DNA from: Sphingomonas naasensis
GTDB taxonomy: Bacteria > Pseudomonadota > Alphaproteobacteria > Sphingomonadales > Sphingomonadaceae
Length of the DNA stretch: 64,000 bases
Assembly: GCF_004792695.1 (NCBI RefSeq)
Contig: NZ_SRXU01000003.1
Span: 186,001-250,000 of the forward strand
Direction: 5' to 3'
A program made the position numbers and the translations under genes. This document shows positions 33,051-40,522 of the stretch, one piece after another. A model generated the notes under the pieces. The model was not told the DNA's origin. It saw only the letters and a program-made list of their open reading frames with translations, and made no database searches. The stretch's first letter is position 1; each line of letters begins with the position of its first letter.

Positions 33051-34250
33051 GTGACGACGATCTTCGATTCCTTCCTCGATCAGGCGCTGCGCAGCCTGCC
33101 GCTCGCGCCGCTTAAGCCGGCGGCCAAAGCGACCGCGCTGCCGCCGCGCGCCGCGCTGGCGGGCCGCTATGCCCGCTTCATCTCGATCGACATCCGCCAT
33201 GAATTCTACAATCGCAGCGCCGGCCAGTGCAGCGACATCGTGATCGCACCGACTCCGCGCACCGCCGAACGGCTGGCACTCTACGGCTATGTCGTCCGGC
33301 GCCGCATCGGCGGCATCGACCTGTTCTGGGATCTCGCGGTTCGCGCGCAGGCCAATGGCATCTTCGCGGGGCTTCAGGCCCGCTACGGACAGGTGCCGGA
33401 AGACGTGTGGGCGCGGTTGTTCGAGCCGCCTTTGTTGTTCACGCTCCGGCTCGCCAATCCGCGCTTTGCGATATTCACCGAGATGCCGACCGATTTTCGC
33501 ATCGGCGATCCGCCGCTGCGCCTCTCCACCCGCGCCAATATCCCCGACGGCGATGGCCGGGCGGCGCTCACGCTCGACTGGACCACACGGCTGACGCGGC
33601 CGAGCATCGTCGACACGCACGGGATGGAGGGTGTCGGGACCAGCACCCCGCTGATCGGGGGCGCGGATCCGGCGCCGCTCAGCCCCGCCGAACAAGGGCC
33701 CGCCGCGCAGGAGCGCGTCCAGGTCGAGCGGCATGCGCAGGCGCTCGCCCTGCTCGATCTGCACTTCACCCGCGCGGATCCGGCGCGGGTCGCAGGCTGG
33801 GACGGCATGCCCGTCGAGCGCGCGCCCGCCCGGCCGCGCGGCGGAACGCCCGATTTCTTCCGGCCGGTGACCTATACGCTCACCTTCGCGGCGCGGCGGA
33901 CGCGGTGGCGCTATTTCGTCGCGGCGCGCGACGGCACGCTCGACGCATCCAGTCTCGGGGTGGTCGCCGCCGACGGCGGCGATGCCGGCTTCCGGCTCGA
34001 TCCCGCCCCGCGCCGCCTGCCCGATGGCCGCGCGGCCGCCTGTCTCGCCGGCGAGGTCCCGCGTGCGATCCTCGCAAGCCCGACGGAGCGGCTCGCGCTC
34101 ACCGGCCGACCGCTCGGCGGACGCAGCTACGCGCGGACCCTGGTCGACACGCTGCCCGGCGCGGGCGCCGACAGCATCACGCCGGCCAGGCCGGCACCTG
34201 CGGGAGGCGCACCGCCTCCCGCCTGGTCCGACATCTACGTCTTCGTCTGA
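33051..34250 (+). CDS. unassigned CIS cluster protein
   Basis: A protein of 399 residues that I do not recognise. A GTG at 33051 starts it, 4 bases after the cap gene; no ATG in the same frame fits. No signal peptide or membrane helix is visible. The N-terminal half (FISIDIRHEFYNRSAGQCSDIVIAP, then LYGYVVRRRIGGIDLFWDL) looks beta-rich. The C-terminal half is rich in Ala, Pro and Arg and ends in an extended proline-rich PAPAGGAPPPAW stretch. It lies between the cap and the sheath gene. Position suggests a structural adaptor or an assembly factor, less likely a carried effector. PVC and AFP have no obvious counterpart at this place. Confidence 0.7.
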   Translation: MTTIFDSFLDQALRSLPLAPLKPAAKATALPPRAALAGRYARFISIDIRHEFYNRSAGQCSDIVIAPTPRTAERLALYGYVVRRRIGGIDLFWDLAVRAQANGIFAGLQARYGQVPEDVWARLFEPPLLFTLRLANPRFAIFTEMPTDFRIGDPPLRLSTRANIPDGDGRAALTLDWTTRLTRPSIVDTHGMEGVGTSTPLIGGADPAPLSPAEQGPAAQERVQVERHAQALALLDLHFTRADPARVAGWDGMPVERAPARPRGGTPDFFRPVTYTLTFAARRTRWRYFVAARDGTLDASSLGVVAADGGDAGFRLDPAPRRLPDGRAAACLAGEVPRAILASPTERLALTGRPLGGRSYARTLVDTLPGAGADSITPARPAPAGGAPPPAWSDIYVFV

Positions 34251-34269
34251 ACCCAAGGGGAGATACGCG

Positions 34270-36087
34270 ATGGCTACCCAGTACAAGACACCCGGCGTCT
34301 ACATCCAGGAGCCCGACAGCTTCCCGCCCTCGATCGTGGGGGTCGAGACCGCGGTGCCGTGCTTCATCGGCTACACCGCGCAGGCGACCGACACCGACAA
34401 GCGCGATCTCACGCTGATCCCCAAGCGCGTCGAATCGATGGCCGAGTTCGTCCAGTTTTACGGGCGTGGCTACTCGCAGCAATATTATCTCGCCGCGCTC
34501 GATGCCGATCCCGCCGACGAGAAGGACGCGGACAAGGGGGATGGCGGCAAGGACGCCGCCGACAAGCAGGATGCCGCTAAGGCGGCAGCCACCTCCCCCG
34601 ATCTGAACTGGGGCAATGTCTCGCTCGACGGCAGCACCTCCTATGCGCTGATGCAGGTCGGCAAGACGGTATTCAATCTCTACAACAGCATGCGGCTGTT
34701 CTACGCGAACGGCGGCGGGCCCTGCTACGTGATCTCGTGCGGCGCGTTCGAGACCGACGGCAATCCCACCGCGATCTCCGCCGACGATTTCGGTTCGGCG
34801 CTGGGGGTGTGCGAGAGCTTCGTCGGGCCAACCACGGTGGCAGTTCCCGACGCGATCCAGCTCGCCGACAAGAGCCAGTTCGCCAATGTTGTCGCGCAAA
34901 TGCTGCGCAGCTGCGCGAAGACCGGCGATCGAATGGCGCTGCTCGACATATGGGGTGCCAACACGCTGGGCCCCCGCGACGACTGGAAGCCGGCGATCGC
35001 CGACTTCCGCAGCGGCGTGGCATCGCAAGTGCCGCCCGAGATGTGGCGCTTCGGCGCGGCCTATTTCCCGCCGCTGGTGACCTCGGTGGTATCGCCCGGC
35101 GAAATCGACATCTCCAATTTCGCAACCGACGGCACCAGCGCGACGACGCTGCAGACCGCGTTACTGAGCGTGCTGAACGCAGCCTATCCCGCGCCTCCGC
35201 CGCCCCCGCCCAAGCCCGCGAGCGGCGAGACGGTGAGCGCCGACGACAAACCGGTGCCACCGTCTTCCCCGTCACCGGCCAACGGCACGACCAAGCCGGC
35301 TGCGAATCTCGCGCTGCTGAGCGACAAGGGAAAGTCGGTCTACGCTAATTACGTCCAGAAGATCGGCACCTCGCTGACCGCGCTGCCCAAGCCCGCCGAC
35401 GCCAATTCGGTGGCGACCGGGATCACGCACAAGCAGTTGACCTCGGCCTTGGTCGCGACCGTGCCCGGTTTCCAGAATCTGCTCACCGCGATCGCGGCGA
35501 CGCAGGGCGTGCTGCCCACCAGCGGTGCGATCGCCGGGGTATGGGCGACGAACGATTCCTCGCGCGGCGTGTGGAACGCGCCCGCCAATGTCGGCATCGC
35601 GACGATGGTGATGCCGAAGCTGCCGATCGCGGGCGACGATCAGGACGACCTCAACGTCCCCGTCCAGGGCATCGCGATCAACGCGATCCGCACCTTCCAG
35701 GGGCGCGGCAGCCTGATCTGGGGCGCGCGCACGCTCGACAGCCTGTCGAACGACTGGCGCTACATCCAGGTGCGCCGGACGATGATCTATGTCGAGCAAT
35801 CGGTGAAGCAGGCGCTCGACGCGATGGTCTTCCGGCCCAATACCGCCCAGACCTGGGTCACCGTCGTGTCGATGATCGAGAGCTTCCTCCACGGGCTCTG
35901 GGCGTCGGGCGGCTTGATGGGGAGCAGCCCGGCCCAGGCGTACAACGTCGTCGCGGGGCTCGGCAGCACGATGACACCGGACGACGTGCTCAACGGCGTG
36001 ATGCGCGTGCAGGTGACCCTGCAGATGGTCCACCCGGCCGAGTTCATCGAGCTCACCTTCAAGCAGCAGATGCTCGGCGGCGCCTGA
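34270..36087 (+). CDS. CIS contractile sheath protein (Pvc2-like)
   Basis: A sheath subunit of 605 residues. It begins with the sheath signature TPGVYIQEPDSFPPSIVGVETAVPCFIGYT and ends with the FQGRGSLIWGARTLDS...YIQVRRTMIYVEQSVKQAL and PAEFIELTFKQ domain that forms the inter-subunit mesh. The sheath surrounds the inner tube and contracts to drive it. Two insertions are unusual: a Lys/Asp/Ala-rich segment (about residues 80-108) and a Pro-rich linker (about 307-345), making it longer than Pvc2-Pvc4 (about 350-420). Only one sheath gene is present; PVC has three. ATG 34270 has a GGGGAGA site upstream. Confidence 0.93.
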   Translation: MATQYKTPGVYIQEPDSFPPSIVGVETAVPCFIGYTAQATDTDKRDLTLIPKRVESMAEFVQFYGRGYSQQYYLAALDADPADEKDADKGDGGKDAADKQDAAKAAATSPDLNWGNVSLDGSTSYALMQVGKTVFNLYNSMRLFYANGGGPCYVISCGAFETDGNPTAISADDFGSALGVCESFVGPTTVAVPDAIQLADKSQFANVVAQMLRSCAKTGDRMALLDIWGANTLGPRDDWKPAIADFRSGVASQVPPEMWRFGAAYFPPLVTSVVSPGEIDISNFATDGTSATTLQTALLSVLNAAYPAPPPPPPKPASGETVSADDKPVPPSSPSPANGTTKPAANLALLSDKGKSVYANYVQKIGTSLTALPKPADANSVATGITHKQLTSALVATVPGFQNLLTAIAATQGVLPTSGAIAGVWATNDSSRGVWNAPANVGIATMVMPKLPIAGDDQDDLNVPVQGIAINAIRTFQGRGSLIWGARTLDSLSNDWRYIQVRRTMIYVEQSVKQALDAMVFRPNTAQTWVTVVSMIESFLHGLWASGGLMGSSPAQAYNVVAGLGSTMTPDDVLNGVMRVQVTLQMVHPAEFIELTFKQQMLGGA

Positions 36088-36127
36088 GCCTGGCGCCACC
36101 CCTTCCCTCTTCTGACAGGAGCAGATC

Positions 36128-36583
36128 ATGGCTGACGGCACTGCACAGGACGAAATCTGGCCGCTTCCCAAATTCTACTTCAACATCGATCTCGGCGACG
36201 GCAAGATGCAGGGCTTCTCGGAGATCAGCGGGCTGGAGAGCGAGACCAAGGCGATCGAATATCGCCATGGCGACAGCGCGGTGTTCGCGCCGATCAAGAT
36301 GCCGGGGCTGCGCAGCGTCGGCAACGTCACGCTCAAGAAGGGCGTGTTCACCAAGGATTCGATCTTCTGGGACTGGTTCAACGAGACCCAGCTCAACATC
36401 ATCAAGCGCCGCACGGTGATCATCAACCTGCTCAACGAGAAGGCGTCGCCGATGATGACCTGGACGCTGACCAACGCCTTCCCGGTCAAGATGCAGGCGA
36501 CCGACATGAAGTCCGACGCGAGCGAGGTCGCGATCGAGACGCTCGAGCTCGCCTACGAGACGCTGGCGGTGAAGGCGGCCTGA
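36128..36583 (+). CDS. CIS inner tube protein 1 (Pvc1-like)
   Basis: A protein of 151 residues of the gp19/Hcp-like tail tube family (Pvc1/Afp1). Family features are FYFNIDLGDGKMQGFSEISGLESETKAIEYRHG, the MPGLRSVGNVTLKKGVF loop with WDWFNE, and the closing beta strands EVAIETLELAYETL. Stacked hexamers form the inner tube propelled through the target membrane. It is the first of two tube genes; the next begins one base inside this stop codon. Confidence 0.93.
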   Translation: MADGTAQDEIWPLPKFYFNIDLGDGKMQGFSEISGLESETKAIEYRHGDSAVFAPIKMPGLRSVGNVTLKKGVFTKDSIFWDWFNETQLNIIKRRTVIINLLNEKASPMMTWTLTNAFPVKMQATDMKSDASEVAIETLELAYETLAVKAA

Positions 36584-37101
36584 TGCCCCCGGCCGCCGCC
36601 CCCGCCAAGGATCCCCGCGAGCGCCCGCTGCGCGCCGACGGCGTCTATATGCCGCCGCCGGTGTTCGCCTTCCGCGTCGACATCGACGGCGCGGAGAGCG
36701 ACACCAGCTTCCAGGAGGTATCGGGGCTCGAGGTGCAGTTCGAGACCGAGGACGTGATCGAAGGCGGACAGAACCGCTATGTCCACAGGCTGCCGACACG
36801 CACCAAATATTCGAACCTGATCCTCAAGCGCGGCGTCGTCACGCGGGGGTCGGCATTCGGCAGCTGGGTGTCGCGCGCGCTCTCGGCCGGGCTCGTGCAG
36901 CAGGGCGGCGGCGCGAAGACGATCGGGATCAAGCTGGTCAACGAGAAGAAGCAGCCCCTGGTCGCGTGGAATGTCTTCGGCGCCTACCCGCTGCGCTGGG
37001 AGCATACCCCGCTCAATGCGATGGGCAACGACGTGCTGATCGAGACGGTCGAGCTGACCTACCAATTCTTCCAGCGCCAGAATTTCCCGCAGGCCGCGTG
37101 A
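36583..37101 (+). CDS. CIS inner tube protein 2 (Pvc5-like)
   Basis: A protein of 172 residues of the same fold, corresponding to Pvc5/Afp5, which joins the tube to the baseplate. It has FRVDIDGAESDTSFQEVSGLEVQFETEDVIEGG, LILKRGVVTRGSAFGSW and NDVLIETVELTYQFFQRQNF. An N-terminal tail of about 22 residues (Pro/Ala/Arg-rich) is extra. The ATG overlaps the TGA of tube 1 by one base. Confidence 0.92.
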   Translation: MPPAAAPAKDPRERPLRADGVYMPPPVFAFRVDIDGAESDTSFQEVSGLEVQFETEDVIEGGQNRYVHRLPTRTKYSNLILKRGVVTRGSAFGSWVSRALSAGLVQQGGGAKTIGIKLVNEKKQPLVAWNVFGAYPLRWEHTPLNAMGNDVLIETVELTYQFFQRQNFPQAA

Positions 37102-37307
37102 TGCCGCTCGAGATCCGTCAGATCGCGATCCAGATGCGCGTCGCCGAGGATTCGGGCGAGGCGGAGACGCCGGACGGTCCGCGCTCGATCATGGAGCTGT
37201 GCGACTGCGACGACGACGAAGGCGACGAGGAGGAGAAGCAGGCCGCGCTGATCGAGCGCTGCGTCGAGGCAGTGCTCGCCGAGCTCGCGCGCCGCCAGGA
37301 GTGGTGA
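37101..37307 (+). CDS. small CIS protein, DUF5908 (Pvc6-like)
   Basis: A protein of 68 residues. The opening MPLEIRQIAIQMRVAED is the DUF5908 signature (Pvc6/Afp6), followed by an acidic tract rich in Asp and Glu (DCDDDEGDEEE) and a helical C-terminus. Its role in PVC-type systems is unclear; it sits between tube and LysM genes and is conserved in CIS clusters. The ATG overlaps the previous TGA by one base (37101). Confidence 0.85.
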   Translation: MPLEIRQIAIQMRVAEDSGEAETPDGPRSIMELCDCDDDEGDEEEKQAALIERCVEAVLAELARRQEW

Positions 37308-37308
37308 G

Positions 37309-38001
37309 ATGGCGGGCAAGGGCGGCCTCGACAAGCTGACGATCACCGGCTTCGCCGATCCCGGATTCAACAGCCAGGCCAGGACCCGGCCCAATCCACT
37401 CAAGGTGATGATCAACCCCAACCAATATTCGCAGGCGATGGGGGTCTGCTACACCCGCCAGCAAGGTGCGGGGGGCACCGGCAAGAAAGTCGTGTTCAAC
37501 CGCGACAAGGGCGAGGCGCTCGAGCTCGCGCTTGTCTTCGACGGCACCGGCACCGTGCCCGACGCGCCGACCAAATCGGTCGACGACCAGCTCGCCGACC
37601 TCAAACGGCTGATCTACGAGGTCAATGGCGACATCCATTCGCCCAACTACGTCCAGCTCGCCTGGGGAAGCCTGTTGTTCAAGGGCAGGCTCAAGACGCT
37701 GGGGATCGACTACACGCTGTTCGCGCCCGACGGCACGGCGCTGCGCGCCAAGGCCAAAGCGGTGTTTCTCGGCTATCACGACAATACCGATGGGCGCGCC
37801 GCGCAGAAGCTGAGCTCGCCCGACATGACGCATGTCGTGACGGTGCTGGCCGGCGACACGCTGCCGCTGCTCTGCCACCGCATCTATGGCGACAGCCGCT
37901 ATTATCTTGCCGTCGCCGAGCATAATCGCCTCGACGATTTCCGCACGCTCGAGCCGGGCCGGGCGCTGGTCTTCCCGCCGATCGCGCGGGCGGGCCGGTG
38001 A
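37309..38001 (+). CDS. CIS LysM protein (Pvc7-like)
   Basis: A protein of 230 residues. The N-terminal part matches the Pvc7/gp53-like adaptor (KVMINPNQYSQAMGVCYTRQQG), with a central SLLFKGRLKTLGIDYTLFAPDGTALRA, and a C-terminal LysM-type motif (residues about 178-225: HVVTVLAGDTLPLLCHRIYGDSRYYLAVAEHNRL). It connects the tube end to the spike. It starts one base after the DUF5908 stop. Confidence 0.9.
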   Translation: MAGKGGLDKLTITGFADPGFNSQARTRPNPLKVMINPNQYSQAMGVCYTRQQGAGGTGKKVVFNRDKGEALELALVFDGTGTVPDAPTKSVDDQLADLKRLIYEVNGDIHSPNYVQLAWGSLLFKGRLKTLGIDYTLFAPDGTALRAKAKAVFLGYHDNTDGRAAQKLSSPDMTHVVTVLAGDTLPLLCHRIYGDSRYYLAVAEHNRLDDFRTLEPGRALVFPPIARAGR

Positions 38002-39797
38002 ACGCCCCCTCGCCCGCCACCAGGTCTGGCCTTCCGGTCAGGCTGGTGCTCACCGTCGAGGGCAAGACGATCGACACCGATCAGATCGCGTCGGTCGAGA
38101 TCTGGTGGGAAGCGAACCGCATCCCGCGAGCGCGCATCACGCTCTATGACGGCCAGCCCGACAGCGAGAGCTTCCCGTTCAGCGACGCCGAAACCTTCGT
38201 GCCCGGCAAAAGGCTTTCGATCGCGGCGGGCTATGGCTCGGAGGCGACGGTGATCCACAAGGGCGTGGTGGTCCGCCACGGCCTGCGCATCCTCCCCGGG
38301 GCGTCCGCGCAGCTGGTCGTCGAGACCAGCGACCCGCTGCTCAAGATGACCCTCGCCCGCCACAGCGCGGTCACCGAAAAGGCCACCGACGCCGCGCTCA
38401 TCGCCGCGCTGGTCTCGGCCAATGACGGGCGCATGGCCGGCAATGCCGCGGCCACCACCCCGGTCGAGGCGATGGTGCAGGCACACGCCTCGGACTGGGA
38501 CCTGATGCTGCTCCGCGCCGAGGCGAGCGGCTGTGTCGTCGTTGTCGACGACGCGACCGTCGAGGTGGTTTCGCCGACGGCCGCGGGCAGCGCGGCGCTC
38601 ACGCTCGAATATGGCGACGCGATCCTGAGCTTCGACGCGCAGATCGACGCGGTCTCGCAGCTCGCCGCGGACGCGGTGACCAGCCGCGCGTGGAGCTATG
38701 CCGATCAGGCCGTCACCGAAGCCACGCCGACGGGCGGCACGACGATCACGGTTCCGGGCAATCTCACTTCCGCCACGCTCGCGAAGGTGCTCGGCGTGAC
38801 CGGCTTCGTTCAGCAAACCGCGGCGGCGCGCGGCGAGGACGAACTCGGCAAATGGGCGGCAGCGGCGCTGATGCGGGCAAAGCTCTCCCAATTCACCGGC
38901 ACCGTGAAGTTCCAGGGCAGCGCGTTGACCCGACCGGGCACGCTGATCACGCTCGCCGGACTCGGCGATCGCTACAATGGCGACGCCTTTGTCAGTGGGG
39001 TGCGCCACCTCATCCGCGGCGGCGATTGGCACACCATCGTCGATCTCGGCATGCCGGCGGAGCGCTTCGCCAGCCGCGAGGCGCGGATCGCCGATCCGCC
39101 CGCGGCGGGTCTCGCGCCGCCGCTGCGCGGGCTGCACATCGGCAAGGTCAAGGCAGTCGCCGAGGATCCCGACGGCGATTTCCGCGTGCAGGTGGCGCTG
39201 CCGCTCACCGACGACGCGAACCTTGTGTGGGCGCGGCTCGGCCAGCCCTATGCGTCGAGCGGCTTCGGCTGGTCCTTCTTTCCCGAGGTGGACGACGAAG
39301 TCGTGCTCGGTTTCATGAACGAGGATCCGGCGAGCGCGGTGATCCTCGCCAGCGTCTATTCGAACCAGCGCGCGCCGACCCATACGCCGAACAAGGCCAA
39401 CGACATCAAGGCGCTGGTCACGCGTTCGAAGATGGAAGTGAACTTCAACGACAAGGACGTGATCCTCAAGATCAGCACCCCGGGCGGTCGCACCGTCGAG
39501 CTCGACGACAAGACCGGGACGGTCACCGTCACCGATCCCAACGCCAACAAATTGGTGATGAAGAGCGACACGGTCGAGCTGGTCAGCGCGGCGAACATGA
39601 CCATCAAATCCGCCGCCAACATGACGATCGACTGCGGCGCGAACCTGACGATCAAGGCCGCGATCAAATGCGACACCAGCGCGATCCAGATCAACACGAC
39701 TGCGTCGAGCCAGCTCGCGCTCGCCAGCAACGGGATGGGGTCGCTCAAGGCCGCGGCGATCCTCGAGGTCAACGGCGCGCTGGTGAAGATCAACTGA
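37998..39797 (+). CDS. CIS spike protein, VgrG/gp27-gp5-like (Pvc8-like)
   Basis: A protein of 599 residues. The N-terminal gp27-like domains (about 10-360: SVEIWWEANRIPRARITLYDG, LVVETSDPLLKMTLARHSAVT) lead to a gp5-like OB-fold (about 380-470: GKVKAVAEDPDGDFRVQVALP, FPEVDDEVVLGFMNEDP) and a beta-helix-like C-terminus (about 480-599, repeated TVELVSAANMTIKSAANMT). The trimer forms the puncturing spike at the tube tip, capped by the adjacent PAAR protein. Overlaps the previous gene by 4 bases and the next by one (TGATG). Confidence 0.93.
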   Translation: MNAPSPATRSGLPVRLVLTVEGKTIDTDQIASVEIWWEANRIPRARITLYDGQPDSESFPFSDAETFVPGKRLSIAAGYGSEATVIHKGVVVRHGLRILPGASAQLVVETSDPLLKMTLARHSAVTEKATDAALIAALVSANDGRMAGNAAATTPVEAMVQAHASDWDLMLLRAEASGCVVVVDDATVEVVSPTAAGSAALTLEYGDAILSFDAQIDAVSQLAADAVTSRAWSYADQAVTEATPTGGTTITVPGNLTSATLAKVLGVTGFVQQTAAARGEDELGKWAAAALMRAKLSQFTGTVKFQGSALTRPGTLITLAGLGDRYNGDAFVSGVRHLIRGGDWHTIVDLGMPAERFASREARIADPPAAGLAPPLRGLHIGKVKAVAEDPDGDFRVQVALPLTDDANLVWARLGQPYASSGFGWSFFPEVDDEVVLGFMNEDPASAVILASVYSNQRAPTHTPNKANDIKALVTRSKMEVNFNDKDVILKISTPGGRTVELDDKTGTVTVTDPNANKLVMKSDTVELVSAANMTIKSAANMTIDCGANLTIKAAIKCDTSAIQINTTASSQLALASNGMGSLKAAAILEVNGALVKIN

Positions 39798-40096
39798 TGC
39801 CCCCCGCCGCGCGCCTCACCGACATGCATGCCTGCCCGATGGTGACGCCGGGCGTGCCGCCGATCCCGCACGTCGGCGGGCCGATCAGCGGCCCCGGCGC
39901 GCCGACCGTGCTGATCGGCAGCCTTCCCGCCGCGCGGATCGGCGACATGGCGGTGTGCGTCGGCCCACCCGATTCGATCGTGAAGGGGTCGGCGACGGTG
40001 CTGATCGCTGGCATGCCCGCCGCGCGGATCGGCGACAGCTGCGCCCATGGCGGCTCGATCGTGCTGGGCCTGCCCACGGTGCTGATCGGAGGCTAG
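39797..40096 (+). CDS. PAAR spike-tip protein (Pvc10-like)
   Basis: A protein of 99 residues built from PAAR repeats (GPGAPTVLIGSLPAARIGDMA, then GSATVLIAGMPAARIGDSC). Histidines and cysteines at HACP, IPHVGG and SCAHGG are placed to bind zinc at the needle point. It sharpens the VgrG-like spike and may carry effectors. ATG 39797 overlaps the spike gene stop by one base; 3 bases separate it from the next gene. Confidence 0.9.
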   Translation: MPPAARLTDMHACPMVTPGVPPIPHVGGPISGPGAPTVLIGSLPAARIGDMAVCVGPPDSIVKGSATVLIAGMPAARIGDSCAHGGSIVLGLPTVLIGG

Positions 40097-40099
40097 GCG

Positions 40100-40522
40100 A
40101 TGGAACCCAGACCTGTTTCCTTCCTCGGCCGCGGCTGGAGCTTTCCCCCGCGGATATCCGGCGCGACTCTCGGCACCGAAATGGAGGAAGGCGATTCCGA
40201 CATCCGCCAGAGCCTGTTCGTGCTGCTCTCCACGCCGCAGGGCGAGCGGGTAATGGTGCCCACCTATGGCTGCGATCTCCAGCGCTTCGTGTTCGCAGAC
40301 CTGACCGCGAGCCTGCTCAGCGAGCTGCGCGAGGTCGTGACAACCGCGCTGCTCCGCTGGGAACCGCGCATCGACCTTCTCGACGTCACGGCGGCGCTCG
40401 ATGCCGACGATCCCGCCCTCGTGCTGATCGGCATCGACTATCGCGTGCGCGCCACCAACACCCGCAACAACCTCGTCTTCCCCTTTTACAAGAATGAGGG
40501 AACGTTGGTGGACGGGCCATGA
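40100..40522 (+). CDS. baseplate wedge protein, gp25-like (Pvc9-like)
   Basis: A protein of 140 residues of the gp25/lysozyme-like GPW family. It has the LGRGWSFPP opening, SDIRQSLFVLLSTPQGERVMVPTYGCDLQRFVF and the conserved sheath-fold strand with LRWEPRIDLLDV. In the baseplate it starts sheath assembly. Overlaps the next gene by 4 bases (ATGA at 40519-40522). Confidence 0.93.
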   Translation: MEPRPVSFLGRGWSFPPRISGATLGTEMEEGDSDIRQSLFVLLSTPQGERVMVPTYGCDLQRFVFADLTASLLSELREVVTTALLRWEPRIDLLDVTAALDADDPALVLIGIDYRVRATNTRNNLVFPFYKNEGTLVDGP

